Origin: Bacteroidetes bacterium GWF2_35_48
GTDB lineage: Bacteria > Bacteroidota > Bacteroidia > Bacteroidales > GWF2-35-48
NCBI GenBank assembly: GCA_001769125.1
Contig: MEOG01000137.1
Location: forward strand, 1-64,000
DNA: 64,000 nucleotides
Direction: 5' to 3'
This document shows, one piece after another, positions 45,984 to 53,312 of the stretch. Position numbers and translations under genes: made by a program. Numbering within the stretch: position 1 is the first letter of the stretch; every line of letters begins with the position of its first letter. Under the pieces are notes generated by a model. The model was not told the origin of the DNA, searched no databases, and worked only from the letters and a program-made list of their open reading frames with translations.

Positions 45984-46208
45984 TTACAATTTAACAAACT
46001 CTTCAACTGTCATCTGTAAATCTTGTTTAATTATTTTATTCAGCAAACCTCTATCAATTTGCTCACCTTTATGGAAAGGGATAACAGTGGTTCTTCCATC
46101 TTTATGTTGAAAAAACATATGACTTCCTTTCTGTCTTTTACATTCAAAATCTAAAATACTAAGAATACGGATTAATTCTTTTGCAGTTAATAAAGGTAGT
46201 TTCGACAT
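45984..46208 (-). CDS. hicA: HicA-family mRNA interferase toxin
   Basis: A 74-aa HicA protein (double-stranded-RNA-binding fold). It has the typical start LPLLTAKELIRILSILDFE, the catalytic His in QKGSHMFFQHKDGR, and the family ending TVEEFVKL. HicA toxins cleave mRNA independently of ribosomes. It lies 3 bp downstream of hicB on the same strand, so the antitoxin is translated first. No residue is missing, so the pair is probably functional. Confidence 0.92.
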   Translation of the reverse strand: MSKLPLLTAKELIRILSILDFECKRQKGSHMFFQHKDGRTTVIPFHKGEQIDRGLLNKIIKQDLQMTVEEFVKL

Positions 46209-46211
46209 AAT

Positions 46212-46427
46212 TTAAACTTCTACTTGTTGTAAACTTACAAATTTACTAATTGGTTTAAATGATTTATTCGATTCAACATAAAGCAGAATTGCTTCTTTTG
46301 TCCTTTTTAATAATTCGTCATACGTTTTGGCTTGAGTATGACAGCCTTGTAATTCAATTACATTAGAAATAAGATAACCATCTGTACCAAGTTCAATGAT
46401 TACATTGTATTTATGAAGTTTACGCAT
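46212..46427 (-). CDS. hicB: HicB-family antitoxin (short form)
   Basis: A 71-aa protein with the HicB partial-RNase-H fold: YNVIIELGTDGYLISNVIELQGCHTQAKTYDELLKRTKEAI (in part). It lacks the C-terminal DNA-binding domain found in longer HicB proteins, so autoregulation must come from another factor or from the complex. It is the first gene of the hicBA operon; hicA follows after 3 bp. Confidence 0.9.
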   Translation of the reverse strand: MRKLHKYNVIIELGTDGYLISNVIELQGCHTQAKTYDELLKRTKEAILLYVESNKSFKPISKFVSLQQVEV

Positions 46428-46517
46428 TTTTAAATTGTTATTATAGAATTAATAATAAATTTTGTATTCACAAATATAACCTTTTTTGAAATATTATTAT
46501 AATATTTTTGAACACTC

Positions 46518-46692
46518 TATATAGTGTTTGTCCATAATGTCCGATAGCTGCGTTACTCTTGTGTTGAAAACAGTCATTTACAAAAGTAAACTCCTTGGTT
46601 TTCAACACTGCGAAAGCCCTGCCTACCGGCAAGGCAGGCTTGCTCTCGAACATTCTGAACCAAACACTGACTTTATGGACGGACACTATATA
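46518..46692. mobile_element. MITE-like element (175 bp) with 24-bp terminal inverted repeats
   Basis: The left end TATATAGTGTTTGTCCATAA (from 46518) and the right end (46669-46692) are inverted repeats with 21 of 24 matches. Inside are GTGTTGAAAAC (46561) and its inverse GTTTTCAACAC (46598), and a CCTGCC-type palindrome (46618-46639). It encodes no transposase. Open frames across it are shadows. It occupies most of the 384-bp gap upstream of hicB. Confidence 0.7.
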
Positions 46693-46811
46693 AGCATTCC
46701 TATTCAAGTTCTGTTCTATTATGTGTAAATTTCTTGTATTGCTCCACTAAAAGGGTTTTGAAACCAGCCACGTTATTGGTAATAGAGTTCTGGTAATTGA
46801 GCTTGTCGAAA

Positions 46812-48083
46812 TTACCTGCTACCTGAAACCTGCTTAGCAGCTGCTTCTCCTGCAAGCCAACCTGTTGTAAAAGCAATTTGCAAATTATATCCTCCTGTAT
46901 CTGCATCAAAATCAAGAACTTCTCCGGCAAAGTATACGTTTTCAACTTTTTTTGATTCAAAAGTTTCCAAATTTATATCTGAAATGCTCACGCCGCCGGC
47001 TGTAATGATAGCTTCCTTAAATCCTGTGTGACCTACCACATTGAAAACAAGATTCTTAAGCCATACTCTCAGTTTTTTCCGTTCCAGTGCGCTTATTGTA
47101 TTAGCCTGTTTTTCAGAATCAAATCCTAATTCCTGCGCACAAAAGGGAGCAAGTAAACCGGGCAAAAGCAATTTCAAATAAGAACTGATTTTCATCTTTC
47201 CATGTTCATCTATTTCACGAAGAAGCCTTTGATCCAATTTCTGGTCATCAAGAGCCGGTTTTAAATCTATTTGAATTTGAACTTTTTTCTTTTCATTTAA
47301 TGAATCAACAGCTAAGCGACTTAAAGTTAGAATAATAGGACCAGACAGCCCAAAATGCGTGAACAACATTTCTCCAAACTCGCTTTGCATTTTCTTCCCC
47401 TCAACCCAAAGGCTGGCTGTAACGTTTTTTAAACTAAGTCCCATTAATTCAGACACTTTAGGATGATTAACCCGTAAGGGAACAAGAGCCGGTCTTGTTG
47501 GAATTATTAAATGATTTGTTTGTTTTGCAAATTTATATCCATCCCCGGTGCAACCTGTTGCCGGATACGATAAACCTCCCGTTGCAATAATTATTGAATG
47601 TGCTGAGAATTGTTGTTTTGGGTTGTTAATGGTTATACGCAGGTTCTTCGCAGGTTCGTCCGAAATACTAATATCCTGAACTTCAGCATTCAATAGGAAT
47701 TCAACCTTTTGCGTTTTGCAATAGGAAATTAAAGCATCTGCTACCACATTTGCATCATCACTTAAAGGAAAAATACGAGATCCGCGCTCCTCTTTTGTCG
47801 GAATATTAATTTCTGCAAAAAAATCAATAAGATTCTTTGAAAAAAATCGTGAAAACGCAGGCCTGAGCTTCTTCCCTTCCGGATGAATGCACTTTACAAA
47901 TTCAGATAATGGAGCAGTGTTGGTAATGTTGCAACGACCCTTTCCTGTTATCCTTAGTTTTCGTGCTGCCTGTGCCATTTTCTCAAGCACTAAAATACGG
48001 TTGCCCAATTGAGAAGCTCTTGCAGCGGCAATCAATCCAGCCGGTCCGGCGCCAATTATGATAATATCAAAATGCTTTTCCAT
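46812..48083 (-). CDS. HI0933/YhiN-family flavoprotein (NAD(P)/FAD-dependent oxidoreductase)
   Basis: A 423-aa flavoprotein. The N-terminal dinucleotide-binding motif is DIIIIGAGPAGLIAAARASQLG, followed by VLEKMAQAARKLRITGKGRCNITN, the HI0933 signature. Later motifs are TGGLSYPATGCTGDGYKFA and GEVLDFDADTGGYNLQIAFTTGW near the C-terminus, where FAD is bound. The biological substrate is not established for the family. The last residues (AKQVSGSR) run into repeat-like DNA, so the C-terminus may have been slightly extended. It is divergent from feoAB. Confidence 0.9.
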   Translation of the reverse strand: MEKHFDIIIIGAGPAGLIAAARASQLGNRILVLEKMAQAARKLRITGKGRCNITNTAPLSEFVKCIHPEGKKLRPAFSRFFSKNLIDFFAEINIPTKEERGSRIFPLSDDANVVADALISYCKTQKVEFLLNAEVQDISISDEPAKNLRITINNPKQQFSAHSIIIATGGLSYPATGCTGDGYKFAKQTNHLIIPTRPALVPLRVNHPKVSELMGLSLKNVTASLWVEGKKMQSEFGEMLFTHFGLSGPIILTLSRLAVDSLNEKKKVQIQIDLKPALDDQKLDQRLLREIDEHGKMKISSYLKLLLPGLLAPFCAQELGFDSEKQANTISALERKKLRVWLKNLVFNVVGHTGFKEAIITAGGVSISDINLETFESKKVENVYFAGEVLDFDADTGGYNLQIAFTTGWLAGEAAAKQVSGSR

Positions 48084-48301
48084 ATTTATCCCAAAAGTAC
48101 AATTTTCTTTGTTATTATAATCATATCCTGATATTAGTATAAAAAATAATTAAATAAACGTATTTTAGTATTCAATTTATTGATTACCAAAATAATAAAA
48201 TTTAAAATACTGTCAAACAAGTACATGCGAATACAACCCTGAAATTATTATGTGAAATGTCTTCTTATGATTTTCATCAAACTATAGAAAGAAAATTTTA
48301 A

Positions 48302-48334
48302 TATATTTGGAGCTTATTTAGATTCATTCTAAAT
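48302..48334 (+). promoter_or_regulatory. feoAB promoter with palindromic operator
   Basis: A -7 box TATATTTG (48302-48309) is followed six bases later by the perfect dyad ATTTAGA-TTCAT-TCTAAAT (48316-48334). The dyad would overlap the transcription start. A 19-bp palindrome at this position before an iron-uptake gene suggests a binding site for a Fur- or DtxR-type repressor. Confidence 0.6.
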
Positions 48335-48351
48335 TTGGAGCAAATCGGAAT

Positions 48352-50865
48352 ATGAAATTATCAGAATTAAATATTAATGAAAAAGCCATTATCTCAAAAA
48401 TAAGGGGAAGAGGTGCATTTAGAAAACGAATCATGGAAATGGGATTTGTAAAAGGGCATGAAGTGAAAGTTCTTCATAGCGCACCTTTAAAAGATCCTAT
48501 CGAGTATGAAATGCTGGGATATAAAATTTCGCTACGCCGAAGTGAGGCTGATTTAATTGAAGTCGTAGCTTCGCACGAGGAGGCGATTCCATTAATATTT
48601 GAAAATGAATACTTTGACCTGATTTCTGAAATTAAACGAAAATTTAAACCCGAAAGTAAAAACATCTCAGTAGCTTTAGTCGGAAATCCCAATTCAGGAA
48701 AGACAACCCTCTTTAATTACGCATCGGGTTCCAGAGAGCATGTTGGAAACTATAGTGGGGTTACAGTTGAAGCGAAAACTGCTCGTTTTGAACAAGATGG
48801 ATATACTTTTGAGCTTGCCGATTTGCCGGGAACTTACTCGATAACCGCCTATTCGCCGGAAGAATTATATGTAAGAAACTATATTTCTGAAAAAATGCCC
48901 GACATTGTTATAAATGTTGTGGACGCTGCCAACCTTAAAAGGAATCTTTATCTGACAACCCAGCTTATTGATATGGATATCAAGGTTGTAGTTGCCCTGA
49001 ATATGTACGATGATCTAGAGAGAAAAGATAAAAAACTTGATTATGAACAACTTGGCAAACTTCTCGGTATACCCTTTATTCCAACTGTAGCATCAAAAAG
49101 AAAAGGAATAAAAGAATTGTTTGAAAAAGCAATTCTGGTTTTTGAAGATAAAGATGAAATCATCAGGCACATTCATGTTAATTATGGGCATAATATTGAA
49201 AAATCAATTAAAGTAATTCAAGCACTTATAAAACAGGATGTTTCATTAATGAATGTGTATTCATCACGGTATTTATCTATTAAGCTTCTTGAAAAAGATA
49301 AGGATATTTTGAACTTTTTTTCTGCAAAATCTTATTTTTCCGAACTCCAATCTACTGTTAATCAGGAAATTCAAAAATTAGAAACCCTGTTTCGGGAAGA
49401 TACAGAGACAATAATTGCAGATGCCAAATACGGGTTTATATCAGGAGCACTGAAAGAAACGTATCAGGAAAGCCTGAAAGAACGAATTGATAAAACAGAA
49501 ATCATTGATTCATTTATCACGCACAGGTTATGGGGGTTTCCGGTTTTTTTGTTTTTTCTGTTTATCATGTTTTACACAACATTTAAATTAGGCGCATATC
49601 CACAGGAATGGATTGAGCAGTTAGTAGGCTTGCTGGGCAATGCGGTTGATTCACTAATGACACCTGGAATATTGAAAGACCTGATTATTAACGGAATAAT
49701 TGGAGGTGTGGGGGGCGTTATCATTTTTCTTCCAAGCATATTGATTCTCTTCTTATTTATCTCATTTTTAGAAGATTCTGGTTATATGGCTCGCGCTGCT
49801 TTTATCATGGATAAACTTATGCACAAAATTGGTTTACATGGTAAGTCGTTCATTCCCATGATTATGGGTTTTGGGTGTACCGTTCCAGCTGTTATGGCAA
49901 CCCGCACGCTTGAAAACCGGAGCGACCGACTGCTTACCATGTTGATTACACCTTTCATGTCGTGCAGCGCCCGATTACCAGTTTACATTCTGTTAATCAG
50001 TGCTTTCTTTCCCAAATATCCGGGAATAATGCTTTTTACGATTTACCTGATAGGAATTTTACTCGCTATTATTCTGGCTATTATCCTTAAAAAAATATTT
50101 TTCAAAAAAGAAGAAGCTCCCTTTGTGATGGAACTTCCGCCCTACAGGGTTCCAACATTAAAAGCAAGCCTTGGTCACATGTGGCACAAAGGTTCGCAAT
50201 ATTTACGGAAAATGGGAGGTATTATCCTTATTGCATCAGTAATTATCTGGGCTTTAGGCTATTTTCCTAGAAATGTTGCCCTTAGTAAAGATTACGATCG
50301 GGCAATTTCAATGATAACTATTGAAAAAAATTCCATAGAAAAATCTTCTGCATTTTCTGAAGAAAAGAAAAGAGAACGGCTTGCTATTTTTGATGCAGAA
50401 ATTCAAAAAATTTCAATTGAAAAAGAAAGTGAATTTTTAGAAAAATCGTATATAGGGCAAATTGGTCATTTTATTGAACCAGTAATGACTCCATTAGGTA
50501 TTAACTGGAAAATGAGCATAAGTCTTCTTGCGGGAATTGCCGGAAAAGAATTGGTTGTAAGCACATTAGGGGTACTATATCAAACCGGAAACACAACAGA
50601 GCCCGACTCTCAATCGCTTATTTACCGTATGCAAAATGAGCGTACACAAAATTCAAAATATATTGAAATACAAAAAATTACACCTCTTTCAGCTTTTGCT
50701 TTTATGATATTTATTCTGATTTATTTTCCTTGCATTGCAGTAATTGCAGCAGTGAAAAAAGAATCAGAAAGCTGGAAGTGGGCAATTTTTACAATTTTTT
50801 ATACAACAGGTTTGGCTTGGATGGTTGCTTTTGTGGTTTATCAGGTGGGAAGGGTGTTGTTATAG
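48352..50865 (+). CDS. feoB: FeoA-FeoB fusion, ferrous iron transporter
   Basis: An 837-aa fusion. Residues 1-75 are a FeoA SH3-like domain (LSELNINEKAIISKIRGRGAF.., RIMEMGFVKGHEV). Residues about 105-270 are the FeoB G domain: G1 GNPNSGKTTLFN, G3 DLPGTYS, and G4 as NMYDD. The membrane part (about 395-837) has the Gate motifs MGFGCTVPAVMATRTLENRSD and PFMSCSARLPVY and a GKELVVSTLGVLY segment. It imports Fe2+ across the inner membrane under low-oxygen or iron-poor conditions. A palindromic operator precedes it and a small Cys-rich partner follows at 50963. Confidence 0.95.
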   Translation: MKLSELNINEKAIISKIRGRGAFRKRIMEMGFVKGHEVKVLHSAPLKDPIEYEMLGYKISLRRSEADLIEVVASHEEAIPLIFENEYFDLISEIKRKFKPESKNISVALVGNPNSGKTTLFNYASGSREHVGNYSGVTVEAKTARFEQDGYTFELADLPGTYSITAYSPEELYVRNYISEKMPDIVINVVDAANLKRNLYLTTQLIDMDIKVVVALNMYDDLERKDKKLDYEQLGKLLGIPFIPTVASKRKGIKELFEKAILVFEDKDEIIRHIHVNYGHNIEKSIKVIQALIKQDVSLMNVYSSRYLSIKLLEKDKDILNFFSAKSYFSELQSTVNQEIQKLETLFREDTETIIADAKYGFISGALKETYQESLKERIDKTEIIDSFITHRLWGFPVFLFFLFIMFYTTFKLGAYPQEWIEQLVGLLGNAVDSLMTPGILKDLIINGIIGGVGGVIIFLPSILILFLFISFLEDSGYMARAAFIMDKLMHKIGLHGKSFIPMIMGFGCTVPAVMATRTLENRSDRLLTMLITPFMSCSARLPVYILLISAFFPKYPGIMLFTIYLIGILLAIILAIILKKIFFKKEEAPFVMELPPYRVPTLKASLGHMWHKGSQYLRKMGGIILIASVIIWALGYFPRNVALSKDYDRAISMITIEKNSIEKSSAFSEEKKRERLAIFDAEIQKISIEKESEFLEKSYIGQIGHFIEPVMTPLGINWKMSISLLAGIAGKELVVSTLGVLYQTGNTTEPDSQSLIYRMQNERTQNSKYIEIQKITPLSAFAFMIFILIYFPCIAVIAAVKKESESWKWAIFTIFYTTGLAWMVAFVVYQVGRVLL

Positions 50866-50866
50866 A

Positions 50867-50887
50867 AATTACGAATTACGAATTACG
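50867..50887. repeat. Three tandem AATTACG heptamers
   Basis: AATTACG is repeated three times right after the feoB stop codon. The same heptamer makes up the translated repeat at 1261-1312. Confidence 0.7.
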
Positions 50888-50889
50888 AA

Positions 50890-50955
50890 TTGTACTGTAG
50901 AATCGCTCCACCTGTGCTGAGCGAAGTCGAAGTATGGAGCGATTGCACAGTACAA
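50890..50955. repeat. Three-level nested hairpin downstream of feoB
   Basis: The outermost arms are TTGTACTGT (50890-50898) and ACAGTACAA (50947-50955). Inside them are AATCGCTCCA (50901-50910) and TGGAGCGATT (50935-50944). The centre is a 24-bp sequence (50911-50934) containing CTGAGCGAAGTCGAAG. The centre is nearly the same as the 23-bp insert at 17583-17605, but the arms are unrelated. Confidence 0.8.
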
Positions 50956-50962
50956 AAAAAAT

Positions 50963-51133
50963 ATGATACAAGAAATAATAACATACATAATAGTATCAAT
51001 AGCCATCATTCTGGCATTGAGGAATATATTTCTATTTTTATTTTCGGGATACATTGAGAAAAATAAAGGAAAGGAAGCTCATTCCTGTTCTGGTACATGC
51101 TCGTGTGCTTTTAAAAGCGAATTGTTGGGCTGA
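50963..51133 (+). CDS. FeoB-associated Cys-rich membrane protein
   Basis: A 56-aa protein with one N-terminal transmembrane helix (IITYIIVSIAIILALRNIF) and a short tail with HSCSGTCSCAF, matching the FeoB-associated Cys-rich protein family. It starts about 100 bp after the feoB stop, with only the nested hairpin between, and is probably on the same transcript. Its role is thought to support ferrous transport, possibly through the cysteines. Confidence 0.8.
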   Translation: MIQEIITYIIVSIAIILALRNIFLFLFSGYIEKNKGKEAHSCSGTCSCAFKSELLG

Positions 51134-51540
51134 TCTTAATTTTAAATATTTCTTATACACTTGCTAAACAATGGATATATTCAAGCCATTTAAAGTAAAA
51201 ATTGAAGTTTATTTCAAATTCTGTCGGTCTTTCTGAAAACGCTTTTGTTCTCTGGATTGCGGTTTCGATTTTTGGAATTGTTTATGGTGCGGGAATATTA
51301 TTTCGGTTTGTTGAAAAAAATGAACTATCAAGAAAAGATGCCAGCCTGATTACAGTTTTTCTTTGCCTTTGCCATGCAATAATTGAAGACTCTCTGCTTT
51401 TCTAGGTAATAGGCGGAAACTTCTGGTATATTTTTATTATTCGTACTGCTCTGGCAATTATTATTATCAAAATACTATCCTACAATAACTTGCATAATAA
51501 AATAGCTTGGATTGGCTTGATCTGGGAAAAGAAATATTGA
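51130..51540 (+). pseudogene. Decayed nucleoside-recognition-domain membrane protein
   Basis: A single frame with in-frame stops at 51196 (TAA) and 51403 (TAG). It reads LILILNISYTLAKQWI, then NAFVLWIAVSIFGIVYGAGI and LCHAIIEDSLLF, then after TAG VIGGNFWYIFIIRTALAII. These are the hallmarks of the C-terminal half of nucleoside-recognition (Gate) domain proteins, with the HxxxED motif. The N-terminal half is missing. It is a dead gene downstream of feoB, the same broad transporter class as FeoB's own Gate domain. Confidence 0.65.
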
Positions 51541-51581
51541 TTTCAAACACAATCGTATTATTCAAATATTTTCAAGATAAA

Positions 51582-51790
51582 TAGTGTCAGCAAGAAAACT
51601 CATGTTTTTTGCTCACAATGTATGTGCCTGATAAGAAAACGTCAAGTTCAAGCCTGCCTGTCCGGTAGGCAGGGCTTGCGAAGACCTGAAAATTAGGAGC
51701 CTGCCTTGTCGGCAGACAGGTGTACTAATGTACATGACTACTTTTCAGGTTAAGCGTAACGATGAAATTGGCGTTTTCTTGCAGGCACTA
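51582..51790. mobile_element. MITE-like element (209 bp) with 18-bp terminal inverted repeats
   Basis: The left end TAGTGTCAGCAAGAAAAC (51582-51599) and the right end (51773-51790) match inversely at 16 of 18 positions. Inside are ACCTGAAAA (51684) and TTTTCAGGT (51742), and two CCTGCC-type palindromes (about 51652-51673 and 51700-51720). The order of inner parts parallels the element at 46518-46692, although the ends differ. It has no coding capacity. With the adjacent AT-rich DNA it accounts for the gap 51541-52067. Confidence 0.7.
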
Positions 51791-51995
51791 AATATTGATA
51801 AATTACTCCAACACTCATGATTAAAAACATGATTAAAAACATATAAAAATCTAAATTTTTAACTTCAAAATACTTATAACTCTCTGTAATAAAATGATTT
51901 GATTTTCATTTTCTCATAAAATTTCATTTATTATTATCAAGAAAAATTTATCTCACTTTTATTTTTTTTTACAAAAACCTGTTAATATTGCAACA

Positions 51996-52033
51996 TAATA
52001 CTCAGTATCAAATTTTATTAATACTAAGTATCA
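51996..52033 (+). promoter_or_regulatory. Paired operator-like sites before the ammonia channel gene
   Basis: TAATACTCAGTATCA (51996-52010) and TAATACTAAGTATCA (52019-52033) are 15-bp direct repeats with one difference, 23 bp apart. Each contains the dyad ATACT-N-AGTAT. They lie 35-72 bp before the ATG, just after a TAATATTG sequence (51983-51990) that is close to a -7 box. This is a plausible dimeric repressor site. Confidence 0.6.
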
Positions 52034-52067
52034 GAAAGTAAATTATCAAAAAATTAAATTATTCAAA

Positions 52068-53231
52068 ATGAAAACATTAAAATGGAATTCTGCATTAATT
52101 TTGCTAGTGATCATGTTTTTACTTCCAGTAATAAATTGCTTTGGAAATGAGACTCTTGACACTGGGATAGACGATGCACGTTATAACAAAGCCATTCACA
52201 TTATGGCTATGCTGATAGCAGGCTTTGGTTTTTTAATGGTTTTTGTTAAAAAATATGGTCGTTCTGCGCTTACAGCTACTTTTCTGCTAGTTGCTATTTC
52301 ACTTCCGGCGTATATGTTATTTAATAACTTCTTCTTTTTCCCTAAAATTCACAATGAAATTGAGAGATTGATATTAGCAGAATTTGCTGGAGCCAGTCTT
52401 TTAATTGCTGCCGGTGCTGTTTTGGGAAGATTAAAAATGCCTCAATATCTGGCACTTGGATTAATGTTTGTTTTCTTTTATATGGTAAATGAATGGATTG
52501 TTGTTTTAGGAGGTTTAAACATAATCGCTAAAGGGAGTGTTGTAGATACAGGAGGATCCATTGTAATCCATGCATTTGGCGCTATTTTCGGACTTGGGGT
52601 AGCATTAACAATGACAACAAAGGATGAACATAAAAAAACAATTCAAACAGACTCAACCAGTGATAGATACTCAATGTTAGGAAGTATGATTTTATGGATA
52701 TTCTGGCCAAGTTTTTGCGCAGCCCTTGTTCCTGCTGAAGCTGTTCCTCACACCGTTGTAAATGTCGTACTTGCTTTATGTGGTTCTACTTTAGCTACAT
52801 ATATTGTTTCTGTTTCTCTCAGGGGCAAAATAAATATTGCAGATATTGCAAACGCAGCGCTTGCGGGTGGTGTAGCAATTGGATCAACATGTGATTCTGC
52901 TAGTTACTCTTTTGCTATCGTAATAGGTATTTTGGCTGGTACACTGTCTACATTTGGTTTTGCAGTTATTCAGGCGAAACAACAAAAATTGCTTAAACTT
53001 GTTGATACTTGCGGTGTTACAAATCTACATGGCTTACCGGGTATCTTTGGTGGTCTAGCTGCCCTTCCAATAGTAAAAGGAATAAGTATGGGAAGCCAGT
53101 TTATCGGAATTCTGATAACAATTGGAATTGCTCTCATTTCCGGCTTTTTAACCGGGAAAATATTAGCATTATTTGGTCGCAAAAAAGAAGCTTATGAAGA
53201 TGCAGAAGAGTTTATGGATGCTGAAGATTAA
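52068..53231 (+). CDS. Rh-type ammonia/ammonium channel
   Basis: A 387-aa membrane protein with about 11 helices. Its motifs are closer to Rh glycoproteins than to bacterial AmtB: NEWIVVLGGLN, DTGGSIVIHAFGAIFGLGVAL and DTCGVTNLHGLPGIFGG. H168 and H321 correspond to the twin histidines in the Amt/Rh pore. An N-terminal signal-like helix is present. It would conduct NH3 (or CO2, as suggested for some Rh proteins). No glnK/PII gene is adjacent, in keeping with Rh rather than Amt. Two operator-like repeats precede it. Confidence 0.88.
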   Translation: MKTLKWNSALILLVIMFLLPVINCFGNETLDTGIDDARYNKAIHIMAMLIAGFGFLMVFVKKYGRSALTATFLLVAISLPAYMLFNNFFFFPKIHNEIERLILAEFAGASLLIAAGAVLGRLKMPQYLALGLMFVFFYMVNEWIVVLGGLNIIAKGSVVDTGGSIVIHAFGAIFGLGVALTMTTKDEHKKTIQTDSTSDRYSMLGSMILWIFWPSFCAALVPAEAVPHTVVNVVLALCGSTLATYIVSVSLRGKINIADIANAALAGGVAIGSTCDSASYSFAIVIGILAGTLSTFGFAVIQAKQQKLLKLVDTCGVTNLHGLPGIFGGLAALPIVKGISMGSQFIGILITIGIALISGFLTGKILALFGRKKEAYEDAEEFMDAED

Positions 53232-53312
53232 TAATGTATCCACTCCGAAAACCCGTTTAAAAACATGACACCAATTACACTAATATAAAAAGTTGTAACG
53301 AATCAAATCTAA

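Noticed and set aside
46468-46728. ORFs on both strands across 46.5-46.7 kb
   Set aside because: They are shadows of the MITE-like element with its terminal inverted repeats.
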